DNA of 64,000 nt from contig NC_092120.1 of NCBI RefSeq assembly GCF_045679555.1, positions 10,903,305 to 10,967,304 on the forward strand. The letters are read 5' to 3'. The position numbers and the translations under genes were made by a program. This document shows positions 61,000-64,000 of the stretch, piece by piece; position 1 is the first letter of the stretch; each line of letters opens with the position of its first letter. The notes under the pieces were generated by a model, which saw nothing but the letters and a program-made list of their open reading frames with translations, searched no databases and had not been told where the DNA came from. The stretch comes from Salvelinus alpinus (taxonomy: Eukaryota > Chordata > Actinopteri > Salmoniformes > Salmonidae).

Positions 61000-63080
61000 T
61001 AGAAACAACTCACTTACCTTAAATTGATTTTCAAATTATTAGATATAAAATTCACCAGTATGCTTTATTGTGGGTACATAGGCCTACACAGTGGCTGCAT
61101 CTTTTGCTCCAGTTTAAATATGCCATATATAATCCCTCTCATAAAACAATGAAATATGACAGATTACTATTCTCAAACCCACTTTTTCAGATGACTCTTG
61201 GAGACGAGGACCAGACCCAGTCAGTCCGGGACGATATGACCAGACAGGGCTTGAAGTCAGTGTGACTGTATGTGCACTGCATGGTCGAATATTATAGGCG
61301 GAACTAGAAATTACATTTTTACGCAGGCAGATTCAACCCCATTGGCTGATGTTCTTGATGACAATGATTGATGCTTAAATTGTCTTTATGACATATGAGG
61401 TTTGCTTTGCACACTTTTGGGATGACAAACCTACCAGTTTATTTTGTATCAAGTGGAGAGATGAGGAGAAAAGTATCAGTTGGTTGTGATGGTGTGAGGG
61501 ACCAGGTTCAGGAATTTAGACAGGACTATTAAAACCCCTATTTGTCATAAAACTCCACTATCACTGCCCTGTGTTGTTGGGGTCGTCAGATTGATGGCCC
61601 AAGTTCTCCAACAGCAGCAATCTGATTTTGTTTTCCCATCCATCTCCCTAAAGTAAACTGGGTCTGACCCTGCTAGATGAAAACCAGTAGAAGGACAGAG
61701 GTTGGTGTGGTTTGGCTTACTAAAATCATACAATACTGCACACTGATTAAACGTGATTGTCTAAGCAGTCTGTAACATGGACGTTCGGCTTTCGCTCTGT
61801 TTGGGCTTTAGCTATGTTCGGGCAGAAGTAGACACAGAAAAACAAAATAATAATCTCATGCCATTGTGTGTGTAGTTTAGTGGTAATAATCCCTAATCCA
61901 GGGTCACCATGTGTGACTCAGGTACCAGCTCTGCAAAGCTCCATAAACAGAGGAAGACATGCAGCTGGCATCATGCCCATCTCACCAGATGCAACAGTCA
62001 ATATTGCCTTTATCACCAATTCAGTCTGAAAAGGAGCAATGGGATGGCAGGACAGAGAAACCGATGGAGATGGGAGATCAAACAAGCAATATTGAGTGTA
62101 ATAAGAAAGAGAGGGAGAGAGACAAGTAGGAATAGATTGTTAAGGGCATGACACAGAGACAAACAAAGCAAGGGCACTTATTTCCATCGCTGGGCCTACA
62201 ACAGCACCAAGTGAGTCGAGTCAGAGTTGGATTAATTGGCTTTGACCATGACATGCACCCGTTTCTCTCCGGAAAGATCAGCGCTGCCGCTATAGCTTCC
62301 CCTATCCCCCAGCTAAGTCTAGCTCTGCTCGGTCAAGCTCTTGAGGGTGTGTAGGAGTGGTGCTTTGGGAAGGTGGATTGAAGACGTGGGTTTGGTTTTG
62401 AGTGACAGATTGAGAACAATCGCTAAGCATGGTTTAGTACAGTGGTAATTGGCTGTATTGTGTAGCTCTGAGGCAAGTTTGTTTTCACTATGTTGTCATC
62501 CTTGTGTAGTCATATTTCTCAGTGCTGGCTGTGTTAATGACCTGCTGAAAGAAAATAGCATAGGCTGGTCATCAGCCTTCACTGTGTTTTTGCTGTTGGC
62601 TAGCCTTTGCTGTGTTTTGGACACAGGTGACATTAATAAGGGATCATAGCTTTCACCTGGATTCACCTGGTCAGTTTATGTCACGGAAAGAGCAGGAGTT
62701 CTTAGTGTTTTGGACACTCAGTGTATATAATACATTGGCTATCTCAGGTCTGCCAGTCATGTTATGCTGGTTTGCAAAGCGATGTTTAATTCATATTGGA
62801 ATCCAGCCAGAGTGGGGATATCCAACAATTGGAACTTTTATTCACCCACAATCTGCAATCAGAATGACTGCCAGGGTAAAAAGATGAATATGTGATACTA
62901 CCTAAACAATCTAAACTGGAACAACCATTTCAGTAACAGGTGCAATAAGTCCAACTAACAGATTGGATTAGTTTAGAATTGTTTTATTTTATCTAAGATT
63001 AATGAATCAATCAACGTACATGCAAAAACAAAAATCAACCTGCAATAGAGCTTGCTGGGAAATATGTTAATGATGGGCGT
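61000..63080. other. intergenic, nothing recognised
   Basis: No exon, gene or repeat family was recognised on either strand. Confidence 0.5.
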
Positions 63081-63084
63081 GGTT

Positions 63085-63770
63085 TTTACCTGACTAGCTT
63101 GACCAGCTAGCTAGACCATGCTGGACCAGCATACACCAGCTTGGTCACCAGCATACCAGTATCACCAGCATAAACTGGTCACCAGCATACCAGCATCACC
63201 AGCATGAGCTTCTCACCAGCATCATCAGCTTGAGCAGCTAGTGGGCCAGCCTAACCAGACAAGGGGTGGGCAACTTTGATAGGGGTGGGGGCCACCAAAA
63301 ATCTGAACTCATGAGGGGCCGCAGTGGCTCGCGGGTCTGTGTACCCACATCCATACTCACACATGCAGCCTTTTGGGGGACCTACAGTATGTGAAATTTT
63401 GTTTTGCTAACAAAATCAATGGCGGCCCCCCGATCAATAATTCGACCATGATTACTACAGGTTTAGATAGTTGGCTAGACTAACTTACTCATCTAAAACC
63501 TGTTAGCTGACATGGGCTAATTGAGTGACTGTCAGTGACTGACATAAGAGAAAAACTGCTGATGCACATTCAAATTTAGAAATTGCACCCTGTGTATTCT
63601 ACTATTCTAACTAAGTTGAGACCCTTTAAAAAAAAATAACATTGTGTGGAAATAGATCCGCGGGCCTACAAAAGGGGGGCCAGTTGCCCATCCCTGTGCT
63701 AGACCATGCTAGCCAGACCAGATATACCAGCATGAACCAGCTTGAAATGTAGGCTGTTTTTTTCAGCAGT
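63085..63770. repeat. ACCAGC-rich repeat, interrupted
   Basis: Many variants of ACCAGCAT and CTGGTCACCAGCATACCAG in 63100-63260, resuming at 63697 (TGCTAGACCATGCTAGCCAG) and ending GTAGGCTGTTTTTTTCAGCAG. That ending is typical of a fish repeat built from ACCAGC units. The gap is filled by the element at 63260-63696. Confidence 0.75.
63260..63696. mobile_element. hAT-like MITE inside the ACCAGC repeat
   Basis: Ends CAAGGGGTGGGCAACT and AGTTGCCCATCCCTG are inverted copies with small differences. Interior non-coding, with GGGGGCCACC near the left and GGGGGGCCAG near the right. No clean 8-bp target duplication could be read. Confidence 0.7.
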
Positions 63771-64000
63771 GTGTACCTCGTCATCAGAAAGTTGAACTGA
63801 GTTAGTATTTCATGGGAGAGTTTCCCATTGAACAATATAAACTATGAAAATCCTGTAAAAGGGTCTCAAATTCCATACAATTCATAGAAAAAACATTTAA
63901 TTCACAATATGTGTTCCTTGAGCATTGCCCTCTCTTGTCCTATTTGCTCCAGTTGGCAAACACAGCTACCTTTCAATCAGGGCAGTAGCACTGACACGTT

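Noticed and set aside
63085-63260. spaced short repeats resembling a CRISPR array
   Set aside because: Eukaryotic ACCAGC repeat; the units vary, the spacing is irregular and there are no cas genes.

Overview
The window is from a teleost nuclear genome, almost certainly a salmonid. It has spliced vertebrate genes with short exons and long introns, and it is full of repeats typical of Salmo, Oncorhynchus and Salvelinus: several Tc1 families (one with Sleeping Beauty-type ends), HpaI-type and other tRNA-derived SINEs, a V-SINE and a LINE whose tail matches a SINE tail. No bacterial genes, CRISPR array, rRNA or free-standing tRNA gene was seen. No retroviral or LTR element was recognised.

Host genes, left to right. 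(1) tp53inp1, minus strand, three coding exons between 2583 and 9321; a possible 5' UTR exon ends at 11902 and the 3' UTR probably runs toward position 1. (2) A nagpa relic, minus strand, 19965-29139. Exons for the second half of the lysosomal 'uncovering enzyme' can be followed, but the first half is absent and several lesions suggest a pseudogene. (3) ndufaf6, plus strand, nine coding exons from 34210 to 46229, joining in frame into a 331-residue mitochondrial complex I assembly factor. (4) A single-exon class A GPCR, minus strand, 57675-58739, orphan and unusual in several signature positions. From memory, TP53INP1 and NDUFAF6 are neighbours on human 8q22 and NAGPA is elsewhere, so the outer pair is conserved synteny and nagpa lies between them here.

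Repeats fill much of the rest. Two Tc1 elements of one family (29280-30890 and 37979-39560) carry uninterrupted 340-codon DD34E transposase frames. One of them sits inside an older Tc1-like element (37782-40960). Two truncated or broken relatives lie at 18446 and 52299. Other nests are a three-layer one at 21229-24346, a Tc1 inside another Tc1-type element at 52197-54655, and two tandem SINEs splitting a hAT-like element at 55040-56097. The loss of the front half of nagpa coincides with a transposon cluster between its last surviving exon and ndufaf6.

I found no convincing new molecular system. The items most worth a second look are the nagpa decay, the probable GC-AG intron of ndufaf6 beside a Tc1 end, a perfect 43-bp inverted repeat in the last ndufaf6 intron, the two intact Tc1 transposases, and the atypical GPCR.
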